Source: Homoserinibacter sp. GY 40078 (GTDB lineage: Bacteria > Actinomycetota > Actinomycetes > Actinomycetales > Microbacteriaceae). Taken from it: DNA of 64,000 bases. The stretch lies in assembly GCF_008017545.1 (NCBI RefSeq), contig NZ_VRTZ01000001.1, positions 833,741-897,740 of the forward strand, read 5' to 3'. Shown in pieces: positions 42,294 to 58,157 of this stretch (position 1 is its first letter; every line of letters starts with the position of its first letter). A program made the position numbers and the translations under genes. The notes below the pieces were generated by a model, which saw only the letters and a program-made list of their open reading frames with translations, was not told the DNA's origin and ran no database searches.

Positions 42294-42602
42294 ATGTTCC
42301 AGGCGAAGCTCGGGGATCAGGTGATCGCCCAGGCCGACGAGGCCGACGTCATCCACATCGAGGGCAACGTGTACTTCCCGCCGTCGTCGGTCGTGGAGGG
42401 TGTGCTGCGCGACAGCCCCACCCCGTACACCTGCCCGTGGAAGGGCGAGTGCCAGTACTACAGCGTGCGCGATGGCGAGCAGTGGCTCACCGACCGCGCG
42501 TGGTCGTATCCGCACCCCTATCCGACGGCGTTCGACCGGGTGGGTAAGGACTTCAGCGGGTACGTCGCCTTCTGGAAGGACGTCCAGGTCTCGAAGGCCT
42601 GA
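42294..42602 (+). CDS. DUF427 domain-containing protein
   Basis: A 102-residue small cytosolic protein of the DUF427 family. It has the characteristic VIAQADEADVIHIEGNVYFP, the Cys-containing YTCPWKGECQYYSV and the DRAWSYPHPYP block, ending in VAFWKDVQVSKA. Its function is undefined. It begins 10 nt after the ComB-like stop, so the two are probably co-transcribed. Its stop lies 4 nt from the convergent CGNR regulator's stop. Confidence 0.88.
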   Translation: MFQAKLGDQVIAQADEADVIHIEGNVYFPPSSVVEGVLRDSPTPYTCPWKGECQYYSVRDGEQWLTDRAWSYPHPYPTAFDRVGKDFSGYVAFWKDVQVSKA

Positions 42603-42606
42603 GCCC

Positions 42607-43197
42607 TCAGCTCGCCTCGGTGCGGGTTCGCGCCCGGTGCGCTCGCACCTTGGCGCGGTTGCCGCAGCGCTGCATCGAGCACCACCGCCGACTACCCGTG
42701 CGCGAGGTGTCGCGGTAGACGGTGCGGCAGTCGTCGGCGGCGCACCGGCGGATGCGGTCCGCGTCGTCAGCGGCCAGCACCTCGACGGCGTCGCGGGCGA
42801 GCGCCGAGAGCGCCTGCGCCACCCGGATGCGGCCCGCGCCTGCTTGGCGACGCCCGCCGTCGAGCGCGGGCGGAATGTCGGGGGATGCCGCGTAGAGGTT
42901 GACGGTGTCGATGTCGTCGGGCTCGAGCGGGTCGTGATCGGCGCGTGCGCGGGCGAGTCGATCGATCGCCTCGCGCAGCAGTCGGGCGTCGCGCAGGTCG
43001 CCCTCGGAGGCGGGGGTGATCGTCAGTTGCGGGTGGCGTTCGGCGAGCCACGCGTCGAGCGTGGTCGCGGTGGCGAGGAGCTCGCCCCCCGTGTCGCCGA
43101 GCCCGCCGGGCGCGGTTGCCGCGAAGTCGAGGCTCGGCGCTCCCGCCTCGAAGAGGCGTCGCCCGCCGTCGTGTCCGTCGACCCACTGCCCCGTCAT
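42607..43197 (-). CDS. ABATE/CGNR zinc-finger protein
   Basis: A 196-residue protein of the ABATE-domain family of putative transcription regulators. The N-terminal ABATE domain (SLDFAATAPGGLGDTGGELLATATTLDAWL) is followed by the C-terminal CGNR zinc finger: RCAADDCRTVYRDTSRTGSRRWCSMQRCGNRAKVR with four Cys. These are actinobacterial stress-associated regulators of mostly unknown targets. It is the last gene of a minus-strand cluster that includes the SRPBCC gene just upstream (18 nt gap). Confidence 0.88.
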   Translation of the reverse strand: MTGQWVDGHDGGRRLFEAGAPSLDFAATAPGGLGDTGGELLATATTLDAWLAERHPQLTITPASEGDLRDARLLREAIDRLARARADHDPLEPDDIDTVNLYAASPDIPPALDGGRRQAGAGRIRVAQALSALARDAVEVLAADDADRIRRCAADDCRTVYRDTSRTGSRRWCSMQRCGNRAKVRAHRARTRTEAS

Positions 43198-43214
43198 GTA
43201 ACCATCATGTCAAG

Positions 43215-43676
43215 TTACGGCGTCGGTGCGGTCGCGAGGCGGCGGATCCGGGCTCCGCGCCACTGCCACACCGTCCAGAGGCCGATCCAGAGCAGCGGGG
43301 TGAGCGGGCCCGCGCTGACATCGAGCCGGTCGCGGTAGATGCAGCGGCCGTCGCCGAGGGGAGTCACCGCCATCCGATGCCGCCACGACGTGACGCGCGC
43401 GAGGGCTCCGCTCAGCGGCTTGCCGACGTCCTCGAAGATCCGGGTGGTGCCTCGCCTGCGTAGCCGAACGTCGATCAGCTGGCGCCCGACCGGGATTCCG
43501 AGGCTCGTGAGCCGCACCGTGACGGCGTCGCCGGTGCTCCAGCGGGCGGGCGGGTCGGTCTCCGGATGCAGGATCATCACGGGCGCGTAGATCTCGGCGG
43601 CGGCCTCCGGTGAGCGCAGCATGTTCCACACGTGGTCGGCGTCGGCGGCCAGTTCGATGCGCAGGGCGACGTACAT
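43215..43676 (-). CDS. SRPBCC/START-like domain protein
   Basis: A 153-residue protein with the helix-grip (SRPBCC) fold: YVALRIELAADADHVWNMLRSPEAAAEIYAPV opens the fold and MAVTPLGDGRCIYRDRLDVSAG is a late strand. It ends with a likely hydrophobic helix (TPLLWIGLWTVWQWRG) and may be membrane associated. Such proteins bind hydrophobic ligands; none is known here. ATG 43676 is preceded by AGGAG. It lies between the SprT-like and CGNR genes on the same strand. Confidence 0.78.
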   Translation of the reverse strand: MYVALRIELAADADHVWNMLRSPEAAAEIYAPVMILHPETDPPARWSTGDAVTVRLTSLGIPVGRQLIDVRLRRRGTTRIFEDVGKPLSGALARVTSWRHRMAVTPLGDGRCIYRDRLDVSAGPLTPLLWIGLWTVWQWRGARIRRLATAPTP

Positions 43677-43689
43677 TGGTCCGCTCCTC

Positions 43690-44136
43690 TCAGCGGCGCA
43701 CCCAGTGGATGCGCAGGGCAGGGTCGAAACGCCTGGAGCATACGCCGCATGAGGTCGGGCGGGTAGGTCGGCGGTAGCGGTAGCTGGTGTGGCCGTTGGG
43801 GCAGGTGCCCACCCAGGGGGCGAGCTCGTTCGGCACGGGCCCATCGTGGGTGCGGCCTCCGACGTATCCGAGCTCGGCCGCGGCCGTGCGCCACGCGGCT
43901 CCGTGACCGGAGGTCGGTCCGGCGATCGCGTGCGCGACTTCGTGGAGCAGTACCTGATGGATGTCGTCGTCGTCCGACCGGGCGGAGATGTACCGCGAGA
44001 CCGAGATCCGTTTGGCGGTGAAATTGCACAGCCCTGCGCGGGTCTTCGCGTTGTCGAACGCGAAGCTCCAGCTCTCATCGAGGTGCAGGCGGATGAGCGC
44101 TTCCGCCCAGGTGCGCACACGTGCCGGGTCGGCCAC
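43690..44136 (-). CDS. SprT-like zinc metallopeptidase domain protein
   Basis: A 148-residue protein of the SprT-like domain family. The zinc-metallopeptidase motif HEVAHA (HExxH) is followed by GHGAAWRTAAAELGY with the third His ligand. The C-terminal zinc ribbon uses CPNGHTSYRYRR and SCGVCSRRF. GTG 44136 is backed by AGGAGG seven nt upstream and overlaps closely with the preceding lipoprotein gene, whose stop is 2 nt upstream. SprT-like proteins may cleave DNA-crosslinked proteins; the family role is not established in bacteria. Confidence 0.82.
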   Translation of the reverse strand: MADPARVRTWAEALIRLHLDESWSFAFDNAKTRAGLCNFTAKRISVSRYISARSDDDDIHQVLLHEVAHAIAGPTSGHGAAWRTAAAELGYVGGRTHDGPVPNELAPWVGTCPNGHTSYRYRRPTRPTSCGVCSRRFDPALRIHWVRR

Positions 44137-44138
44137 GC

Positions 44139-45263
44139 TCAGCCCTCCTGCAGTTCCACGAGCCGCACCGACATGATGCGGTCGTCCTCGGGCGACGGGT
44201 CTCCCCGGCCGTCCGTGTTGTTCGTCACGAACCAGAGCGACCCGTCGGATGCAGGCACCACGTCGCGGATGCGGCCGTACTCGCCCGCGAACCAGGCGAC
44301 CGCGTCGAGCCGACCGTCGGCCATGGGGTAGAGCGCCCACACGCGCTCGCCCTTCAGGGACGCGAGGAAGAAGGTGCCGTCGACGTAGGCGAGGCCGCTC
44401 GGGCTCGCCTCGTCCGGATTCCACTGCACTGACGGATCGATGAAGCGCGGGTCGTCGGCGCGACCCTCGACGACCGGCCAGCCGTAGTTGCCGCCCGGCT
44501 CGATGCGGTTCACCTCGTCCCAGGTGTCCTGCCCGAACTCCGCGGCCCAGAGCTGACCCGCGTCATCCCACGCGATGCCCTGCGGGTTGCGGTGGCCGAG
44601 CGAGTAGACGAGCGAGCCCGGATAGGGGTTGTCGCTCGGCACGCCACCCTCGGGCGTCATCCGGAGGATCTTGCCGCTGAGGCTGGTCGGGTCCTGGGCC
44701 CGCTCCGGCACCCCGGCATCGCCGACGGTGGCGTACAGCATGCCGTCGGGGCCGAACGCGATGCGACCGCCATTGTGGTTACGCGCCGACGGCAGTCCGG
44801 TGTGCAACCGCTCCGGATCGCCGAGTTCCAGATCGTCGCCGAGCGGCATCCGCACGATGCGGTTGTCGGTCGCCGTGGTCGTGTAGGCGTAGAGCCAGCG
44901 CACGCCGCCCCTCTCGGCGATGGCGAGCCCGAGAAGGCCCCCCTCGCCCCGGTGCTCGACATCCGGCACCGTGCCGATCACGTCGAGCGTGCCGTCCGTG
45001 GCCAGATGCCGCACGACCCCGGTGTCGCGCTCGCTCACGAGCGCCTCGCCCGGGGAATCCGGAAGCGGCACGACCGACCAGGGGCTCGTGAGACCCGACG
45101 CGACGCGCTCGGGGTCGCCCGCGGGCTGCACCGGCCCGACCCGCGCGGGTGCGGGCTCCGGTGTCTGGGTCGAGCCGCTCGGCTCGGGCATGGCGGTGCC
45201 CGTGCACCCGGCGAGCAGCAGCGCGCATGCGGCGCTCACGAGGAGAAGCGGCCGGGGTCTCAT
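44139..45263 (-). CDS. PQQ-type sugar dehydrogenase lipoprotein
   Basis: A 374-residue secreted lipoprotein. A lipobox LLLAGC sits at about residues 15-20, then a Thr/Pro linker and a beta-propeller of the glucose/sorbosone dehydrogenase type. Signature runs include SGLTSPWSVVPLPDSPGEALVSERD, RNHNGGRIAFGPDGMLYATVGD and LGHRNPQGIAWDD. Soluble quinoprotein glucose dehydrogenases of this fold oxidise sugars using PQQ. Many actinobacterial copies, including this one, cannot be shown to bind PQQ from sequence alone. It sits upstream of the SprT-like gene in one unit. Confidence 0.85.
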   Translation of the reverse strand: MRPRPLLLVSAACALLLAGCTGTAMPEPSGSTQTPEPAPARVGPVQPAGDPERVASGLTSPWSVVPLPDSPGEALVSERDTGVVRHLATDGTLDVIGTVPDVEHRGEGGLLGLAIAERGGVRWLYAYTTTATDNRIVRMPLGDDLELGDPERLHTGLPSARNHNGGRIAFGPDGMLYATVGDAGVPERAQDPTSLSGKILRMTPEGGVPSDNPYPGSLVYSLGHRNPQGIAWDDAGQLWAAEFGQDTWDEVNRIEPGGNYGWPVVEGRADDPRFIDPSVQWNPDEASPSGLAYVDGTFFLASLKGERVWALYPMADGRLDAVAWFAGEYGRIRDVVPASDGSLWFVTNNTDGRGDPSPEDDRIMSVRLVELQEG

Positions 45264-45302
45264 GAACCCATTTCAGCACCGGCCCACGGCATCGGCTCGG
45301 AC

Positions 45303-46163
45303 TCAGCCGTTCCTGGGGAGCTGGAAGACGCTGCGGTTCGGGGGAGGAGAGGCGACGGCCGTCTGGTCGGTCACGACCGGCGCTCCGGCGACCCAGTCGC
45401 GCAGCTCGGCGCCGTGCAGAACCTGCGCCGGATGCGGCCCGCCGGCGAGCAGGCGGGGGATCCACTCCAGCGGAAGCGCGGCCGGTGATCCGACGAGCAC
45501 GAAGTTGCCGAAACGGCGGCCCTTGAGCACCTGTGCCTCCCCGAGCACGGCCGTGTCGGCGAACACCAGTCCGAGCGTGGCGGCCTGTCCGCGGGCGAAC
45601 GCCGCCCCCTGGCCGTCGGCGATGTTCGCGAGCAGCACCCCGCCCGGGGCGAGGAGCGCGGCGCACTCGGTGTAGAACTCCACGCTCGTGACGTGTGCGG
45701 GGGTGCGGGCGCCGGCGAACACGTCCACGACGAGCAGGTCGACCGTGCCGCGCAGTCCCGCGGGCAGACGGCCGAGCGTCTCGCGGGCGTCGCCGTAGCG
45801 CACCCGGATCGACGCTCCGGAGGGGAGCGGCAACTCGCTGCGCACGAGTTCCACGAGTTCCGGCTCGATCTCGATCACCTGCTGACGCGACCCGGGACGC
45901 GTCGTCGCGATGTACCGGGGCAGCGTGAGCGCCCCCGCTCCGAGATGCAGGGCGGTGATGGGTGCACCCGGATCCGCGAGCTGGTCGATCACGTGGCCCA
46001 TCCGCGCCACGTACTCGAAGAAGAGGTGGGTGGGGTCGTCGAGGTCGACGTGCGACTGCGGCGTGCCGTCGACGACGAGCTCGTAGCCCGAGGAGGTGAA
46101 GCGATCTCGGCGCACCTCGGCGCGCATCCCGTTGGCGAGCCGCACTCCCGGAGCATCCTGCAT
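45303..46163 (-). CDS. spermidine synthase-like SAM-fold protein
   Basis: A 286-residue protein with a Rossmann methyltransferase core of the spermidine synthase family. It has ALHLGAGALTLPRYIATTRPGSRQQVIEIEPELVEL (motif I and acidic motif II) and VDLLVVDVFAGARTPAHVTSVEFY. Its N-terminus contains VDGTPQSHVDLDDPTHLFFEYV, as in fused or orphan spermidine synthase-like proteins. Aminopropyl transfer is not demonstrated; a SAM/decarboxylated SAM methyltransferase-like role is the safe call. ATG 46163. Confidence 0.8.
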   Translation of the reverse strand: MQDAPGVRLANGMRAEVRRDRFTSSGYELVVDGTPQSHVDLDDPTHLFFEYVARMGHVIDQLADPGAPITALHLGAGALTLPRYIATTRPGSRQQVIEIEPELVELVRSELPLPSGASIRVRYGDARETLGRLPAGLRGTVDLLVVDVFAGARTPAHVTSVEFYTECAALLAPGGVLLANIADGQGAAFARGQAATLGLVFADTAVLGEAQVLKGRRFGNFVLVGSPAALPLEWIPRLLAGGPHPAQVLHGAELRDWVAGAPVVTDQTAVASPPPNRSVFQLPRNG

Positions 46164-46284
46164 CCGCCCATTCTCTCGCCCCGGCCACGGATGCGGGGGA
46201 TGACCCCACCGCACGCGGGGGAGGGCCGGATGCCGCCGGACGCCGCCGCTCCGTAGCGTCGATCGGGTAGAGAGAGGACTCCCC

Positions 46285-47013
46285 ATGACCACCACATCCC
46301 CCCGTCTTCGTCTCGCGGCGGCCGCCGCGCTCGTCGTCACCGCGGCCGTCGCGCTCACCGGATGCGTTGCGCTCCCGCTGCGCGCCTCCGGGCCGATGGA
46401 TACCCGACAACTGGAGGTCGGCGACGACATCGACGCGCTGCGCCTCGAGACCTCCATCGACCTCGTCGTCGAGCTTGGCTCCGAGCCCGGCCTCGAGCTT
46501 CGAGGGCACACGTCGGCGCTCGACCGCGTGCGCATCAGCGAGTCCGGCGGCACGATCGTCGTCGGCAGCACGGGCCCGGGCTCCCTCGGACACCTGCGCG
46601 GCGTCCTCACGCTCACCTCGCTGTCGCAGGTCGAGGTGGCGGGATCCGGCGACGTGGCAGCGGACTTCTCCGAGGCCGACGAGGTCGGCATCCGCGTGCA
46701 GGGCTCGGGTGACATCGCCGCGGCGAACATCGACGCGACCCGCGTGGACGTCGAGATCGACGGCTCGGGCGACGTGCAGCTGCGCGGCGCCACCGAGGCG
46801 GTCGTGTTCTCGATCCGCGGCTCGGGAGACATCGAGGCGGGTGGGTTGCAGGCCGTCGATGCGGATGTCGAGGTGCAGGGTTCGGGCGACGTCGTGCTCA
46901 CCGCGACAGGCCGTGTCATCGCAGTCGTCAACGGCTCGGGCGACATCATCGTCGGCGGTGGCGCTCGCGTCTCACGGCACGGCGGCGGCTCGGGCGACCT
47001 GATCGAGCGCTGA
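46285..47013 (+). CDS. GIN-domain (DUF2807) lipoprotein
   Basis: A 242-residue secreted lipoprotein. The lipobox ALTGC is at about residue 25. A putative auto-transporter-like head GIN domain follows, a right-handed beta-helix with repeated GSGD turns (VAGSGDVAADF, VQGSGDIAAANI, IDGSGDVQLRG, IRGSGDIEAGG, VQGSGDVVLT, VNGSGDIIVGG). Function in actinobacteria is unknown; the fold suggests a surface or envelope-bound scaffold. A perfect hairpin follows the gene. It is divergent from the spermidine synthase-like gene. Confidence 0.85.
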   Translation: MTTTSPRLRLAAAAALVVTAAVALTGCVALPLRASGPMDTRQLEVGDDIDALRLETSIDLVVELGSEPGLELRGHTSALDRVRISESGGTIVVGSTGPGSLGHLRGVLTLTSLSQVEVAGSGDVAADFSEADEVGIRVQGSGDIAAANIDATRVDVEIDGSGDVQLRGATEAVVFSIRGSGDIEAGGLQAVDADVEVQGSGDVVLTATGRVIAVVNGSGDIIVGGGARVSRHGGGSGDLIER

Positions 47014-47018
47014 CGTGA

Positions 47019-47051
47019 CCTCCGGTGCGCTCGCCCGGAGCGCACCGGAGG
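47019..47051 (+). terminator. terminator hairpin after the GIN-domain gene
   Basis: A perfect 13-bp stem CCTCCGGTGCGCT/AGCGCACCGGAGG with a 7-nt loop, starting 5 nt past the stop codon. No U-tract, but this is the usual form of strong actinobacterial terminators. Confidence 0.7.
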
Positions 47052-47398
47052 CGGACGGGCCTAGGGCCTCGGTCCTGTCGAACAGCTCGCGTGGCGCGAG
47101 GGGCACGACGCCGACCGCCCCGCTCCGGTTGCCGATCGCCCCGGCGCTCGGGTGAGTGCTGTCCGAGCGGCGGTGGAGTCGATCATTGGCGACCTCCGGG
47201 GGGAGAGGGTGGAGAGCGGGCGGGTGACCGACGGGCCCCGCGTCTAGGGTTCGGGAGGACCCGTCGGCGGCGGTGCTTGGCGAAACTGTAGAGCTTCCTA
47301 TGAGGCGCCGGGTTACGGGCTCGTGAACTCCCACGGGGTCCGCTCCGGGGCGGCGGATTGCCTTATAGACCTGATGCGGAACCAAGTCAAGGAATATG
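47052..47398. other. non-coding spacer between the GIN-domain gene and the rpoB promoter
   Basis: I see no supported gene here. Open frames on the minus strand (e.g. down to 46972) have no domain or start signal and overlap the hairpin. The stretch ends with the rpoB promoter. Confidence 0.6.
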
Positions 47399-47428
47399 TG
47401 GACACGGCGCGTCGTTCCGACATATAGT
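47399..47428 (+). promoter_or_regulatory. predicted rpoB promoter
   Basis: TGGACA at 47399-47404 and TATAGT at 47423-47428 with an 18-nt spacer form the best housekeeping sigma promoter upstream of rpoB. The resulting leader is about 160 nt, long enough to hold the attenuation elements common before rpoB. Confidence 0.55.
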
Positions 47429-47594
47429 TGTTCTTTGCGCTCCCCCACACCCGAGCCCTCATATTGCGGTCGGCCGGCGTGTGCTCCGGACGGAGAACCC
47501 GAAAATGGCGGCGGGTTCCGGTTCTGCAGTCGCGGGGCGCCTCTCCACTACCGACACACACGGAGACCGACGGGTCTCACGGAGGTTGTTTTCC

Positions 47595-51062
<3,468 letters not shown>

Positions 51063-51112
51063 TCCGGGCCCAACAAGGTTTTCGTAGAGAAGAAGCGAGA
51101 GAGAACACACAC

Positions 51113-54988
<3,876 letters not shown>

Positions 54989-55005
54989 TCGACTGATCAC
55001 GTCGG

Positions 55006-55030
55006 AGGCCCTCGCGTCAAGCGGGGGCCT
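55006..55030 (+). terminator. rpoBC terminator
   Basis: A 10-bp stem AGGCCCTCGC/GCGGGGGCCT with one G-U pair and a 5-nt loop, followed by TCGTCGTTT. It begins 18 nt after the rpoC stop and matches an intrinsic terminator. Confidence 0.82.
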
Positions 55031-55090
55031 TCGTCGTTTCCGTCGGGAAGTGCCCTCGCTAGGCTGAGGGCGCCGAGCGAAGGAGCAATC

Positions 55091-55933
55091 ATGGCCGAGC
55101 CCACCGATCCGACCCCCGCGGACGACACCACCCCCGCTTCGCCCGCATCGCCTGCGGCGACTCCGTCGCCCGAGTCGCCCGAATCTCCCGTGTCGCCTGT
55201 GGAGCCGGAGCCGCTCGTCGAGCCTGCACCCGTGGAGGCGCCTGCGGAACCTGTCGTCGTCGCCGACCCGGTTGCCGGGCCCGCCGCGGAGCCCGTTGCC
55301 GAGCCCGCACCGTCTACCGACACGGCCGCTCCCGTCGTCGTCCCGCCGCCCGCCTCGGCCCGGGAGGTCGTCTACGTGCAGGCGCCCGAGCCGCCCGCGC
55401 CCCGTCACAACCGCGGATTCGGGGTGCTCATCTCGCTCCTCGGGGCCGTTGCATTCGCCCTGCTCTACCTCGGGGCAGGCTGCGCGATCATCGCGCTGAC
55501 CCCGGGAGCCAACCTCGACGCAAGTCTCGGATCGTTCCTGCGGAGTGCCGCGTTCTGGGTGCCGATCGGCGTATACGCGCTCGTGTCGATCCTGTTCGCG
55601 CTCATCGTCGACCGGGCCGCCTGGTGGGCGCACGTGCTGGGCAGCATCCTCGTCGCGATTCTGACGTACGCGGTCTCGCTCGGGGTGCTCGCGCTGCTGA
55701 GCGGTGTGATCACCCTGACGCCGGACGAGGGGGTGCGCCTGATCTCGGCGCTTGCCACGAATGCGTTCCTGCTGTGCGCCCTCGCGCTCGCCCGCGAGTG
55801 CGCGTTGTGGTTCGGGCTCGCCATCGCCGCCCGTGGGCGCAAGGTGAAGGAGCGCAACGTCGCCGATCGCGAGGAGTTCGACCGTTCGGCGGCCGAGCGG
55901 CGTGCGGAGTATGAGCGCGCCCACCCCGCCTGA
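55091..55933 (+). CDS. membrane protein with Pro-rich N-terminus
   Basis: A 280-residue protein. The first about 110 residues are Ala/Pro/Glu-rich and probably disordered and cytosolic. Four hydrophobic helices follow, at about residues 113-133, 152-172, 178-200 and 215-240. The C-terminus is charged (RKVKERNVADREEFDRSAAERR). AAGGAG precedes ATG 55091. It lies just after the rpoC terminator and overlaps the next membrane gene by 23 nt, so the two are probably translated together. No family assigned. Confidence 0.62.
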   Translation: MAEPTDPTPADDTTPASPASPAATPSPESPESPVSPVEPEPLVEPAPVEAPAEPVVVADPVAGPAAEPVAEPAPSTDTAAPVVVPPPASAREVVYVQAPEPPAPRHNRGFGVLISLLGAVAFALLYLGAGCAIIALTPGANLDASLGSFLRSAAFWVPIGVYALVSILFALIVDRAAWWAHVLGSILVAILTYAVSLGVLALLSGVITLTPDEGVRLISALATNAFLLCALALARECALWFGLAIAARGRKVKERNVADREEFDRSAAERRAEYERAHPA

Positions 55934-56351
55934 GCCGTCGCGCCATCCGGAGCGGGTCGCCGGTCTCTTCGTCGCGGTGACATGGGCGGCCGTCGTGTTC
56001 GCGGTCGACGGCCTGCTTGCGGTGGCGCTCGACCGCGACCCGATCGAGTTCCCGGTGAGTCCGCTCTACGCCGTCGCCGCGCTGACGCTCGCCATGGGTG
56101 CCGTGTACCTCGGGATCGTCGTGACGGTGCCGACGCGGAGCCCGTGGCTCGGCACCGTGGGCACGGTCGCGGCCGTCTACCTGGTCCTGGTCGCGTCGGC
56201 GGCGACAGTCGACGTGGGGCTCGCCTTCGCCCAGGCGCAGAGCCCGTTCGTCATCGCGGCAGCGCTCATCGCCGCGGGCCCTCCGATCGGATGCTGGGCC
56301 TACTTCGCCCGGCAGAACGTGCGCTCTGACCCCCGCATGCGGGACTCGTGA
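55911..56351 (+). CDS. hypothetical membrane protein
   Basis: A 146-residue protein with about four hydrophobic helices (e.g. LFVAVTWAAVVFAVDGLLAVAL, YAVAALTLAMGAVYLGIVVTV, GTVAAVYLVLVASAAT, FVIAAALIAAGPPIGCWAYF) and a short tail. ATG 55911 has GGAG four nt upstream; the gene overlaps the preceding membrane gene by 23 nt, which indicates coupled translation. Both probably form a small membrane unit of unknown role. It is followed by the pil cluster. Confidence 0.6.
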   Translation: MSAPTPPEPSRHPERVAGLFVAVTWAAVVFAVDGLLAVALDRDPIEFPVSPLYAVAALTLAMGAVYLGIVVTVPTRSPWLGTVGTVAAVYLVLVASAATVDVGLAFAQAQSPFVIAAALIAAGPPIGCWAYFARQNVRSDPRMRDS

Positions 56352-56382
56352 CGCCCCCGACCCCCGGGATAGCCTGACGCAG

Positions 56383-56403
56383 TCGGGGGCGCCACGCCCC
56401 CGA
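56383..56403 (+). terminator. hairpin before the pilus operon
   Basis: A perfect 9-bp stem TCGGGGGCG/CGCCCCCGA with a 3-nt loop, 32 nt past the membrane gene's stop. It probably ends that transcript and insulates pilB. Confidence 0.6.
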
Positions 56404-56464
56404 ATCGCGGCCTCGATCGGGGGGACGACGCCGCGGTGTGGGTCTCGGCTCCTGAGGGGGTGGC

Positions 56465-58120
56465 ATGGCCTCCCTTTCCGAGATCCTGATCATCCGCGGT
56501 CAGCTGCCGATCACCAGCATCGATACCACAGGCGATTCCGACGAGAGCCAGATCCGCGACCTGATCGCACAGGGCGTGCTCACCGAGTCGCAGGTGGCCT
56601 CCGCGCGCGCCGCGCAGCTCAACCTGCCGTTCGTCGACCTCACCGAGTACCCGGTCGACAACGCTGCGGTCTCGCTCGTGCCGCTCGGGCTGCTGCGTCG
56701 GCACGAGGTGCTCCCGATCGGACGTGACGGCGATCGGCTGCTCGTCGCGATGGCCGACCCCAACAACGTGGTGGCGCTCGACGACATCCGCGCCGCTGTG
56801 CGCATCCAGGTGCGCGCGGTCGTGGCGGAGCGCACCGACCTGCTGAACGCGATCGGCCGCTTCGTCCGTGCCGACGGCGAGCTGTCGGATCTGACGACCG
56901 CGATCGAGGAGGATTCCGAGCCGTCCGGCACGGATGTCGCGCTCGCCGAAGCGGAGGACGACGCGCCCATCGTGCGCTTCGTGAACCTGCTCATCAGCCA
57001 GGCCATCCAAGACCACGCCTCGGACATCCACATCGAGCCCGCCGAGCACGACATGCACGTGCGGTACCGGATCGACGGGGTGCTGCACGAGATGCAGCGC
57101 GCGCCGAAGTCGATCCAGAACGGCGTGATCAGCCGCCTCAAGATCATGAGCGACATCGACATCGCGGAGCGGCGGAAGCCGCAGGACGGTCGGCTGTCGG
57201 TGATGCACGGTGGCCGCAAGATCGACCTGCGCGTGGCGACCCTGCCGACGGTCTACGGCGAGAAGGTCGTCATGCGAATCCTCGACAACTCGTCGACCTC
57301 GCTCGGCATCGGCCAGCTCGCGCTGCTCGAGAACAACCTGGAGCGCTTCCGCACCTCGTACACGAAGCCCTACGGCATGATCCTCGTGACGGGCCCCACG
57401 GGGTCCGGCAAGTCGACGACGCTGTACACGACCCTCAACGAGGTCTCGAAGCCCGAGATCAACGTCATCACCGTCGAAGACCCGGTGGAGTACCGCCTCG
57501 CGGGCATCAATCAGGTGCAGGTGAACCCGAAGGCGGGCCTCACGTTCGCGAGCGCGCTCCGCAGCATCCTGCGATCCGACCCCGATGTCGTGCTGATCGG
57601 TGAGATCCGCGACAAGGAGACGGCTCAGATCGCGATCGAGGCGGCCCTCACCGGCCACCTCGTGCTCTCGACACTGCACACGAACGACGCGCCGAGCGCG
57701 GTGACGCGTCTCATCGAGATGGACATCGAGCCGTTCCTCGTCGGATCGGCGCTCGACTGCGTGGTCGCCCAGCGTCTCGCTCGGCGGCTGTGCGACAAGT
57801 GCAAGCAGCCGTACCACCAGTCGCCTGACGAGCTCGCCGCGATGGGCTTCGCATCCGATCCGCGGATGGGGGTGCCGACCCTGTTCCGCCCGGTCGGCTG
57901 CCAGCACTGCTCGAACACCGGGTACCGGGGCCGCATGGCTCTGCACGAGGTGATGTCGGTGTCCGAGGACATCGAGCGCCTCGCGGTGTCCCGTGCGTCG
58001 AGCGCAGAGATCGGCCGTGTCGCGGTGCAGCAGGGGATGCACACGCTGCGGCAGGACGGGTGGGCGAAGGCACTGCTCGGGATGACCAGCGTCGAGGAGA
58101 TCCTCCGCGTCGTCGCCTGA
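56465..58120 (+). CDS. pilB: type IV pilus assembly ATPase PilB
   Basis: A 551-residue GspE/PilB-family extension ATPase. The N-terminal T2SSE_N-like domain (ILIIRGQLPITSID, RDLIAQGVLTESQVASARAAQLNLPFVDL) is followed by the ATPase core. Walker A GPTGSGKSTT lies at about residues 308-317 and the Asp/His boxes are VEDPVEYR, GEIRDKETAQIAIEAALTGH. A tetracysteine zinc site (CDKC about residue 442, CQHC about residue 479) is present as in PilB. GAGGGGGT lies upstream of ATG 56465. It is the first gene of the pilus cluster. Confidence 0.93.
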   Translation: MASLSEILIIRGQLPITSIDTTGDSDESQIRDLIAQGVLTESQVASARAAQLNLPFVDLTEYPVDNAAVSLVPLGLLRRHEVLPIGRDGDRLLVAMADPNNVVALDDIRAAVRIQVRAVVAERTDLLNAIGRFVRADGELSDLTTAIEEDSEPSGTDVALAEAEDDAPIVRFVNLLISQAIQDHASDIHIEPAEHDMHVRYRIDGVLHEMQRAPKSIQNGVISRLKIMSDIDIAERRKPQDGRLSVMHGGRKIDLRVATLPTVYGEKVVMRILDNSSTSLGIGQLALLENNLERFRTSYTKPYGMILVTGPTGSGKSTTLYTTLNEVSKPEINVITVEDPVEYRLAGINQVQVNPKAGLTFASALRSILRSDPDVVLIGEIRDKETAQIAIEAALTGHLVLSTLHTNDAPSAVTRLIEMDIEPFLVGSALDCVVAQRLARRLCDKCKQPYHQSPDELAAMGFASDPRMGVPTLFRPVGCQHCSNTGYRGRMALHEVMSVSEDIERLAVSRASSAEIGRVAVQQGMHTLRQDGWAKALLGMTSVEEILRVVA

Positions 58121-58157
58121 GGGCGGCCGCGGGGCGCGGGGAAGGGGAAACCAGCGC

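Noticed and set aside
42294-42602. Reading the pair ComB-like/DUF427 as a coenzyme M or sulfonate pathway
   Set aside because: Only one short ComB-like protein is present, with no ComA, ComC or sulfolactate genes, so a pathway cannot be claimed.
46972-47448. A 158-residue minus-strand frame upstream of rpoB
   Set aside because: It overlaps the terminator hairpin of the GIN-domain gene and the rpoB promoter, has no recognisable domain, and its composition resembles non-coding sequence.
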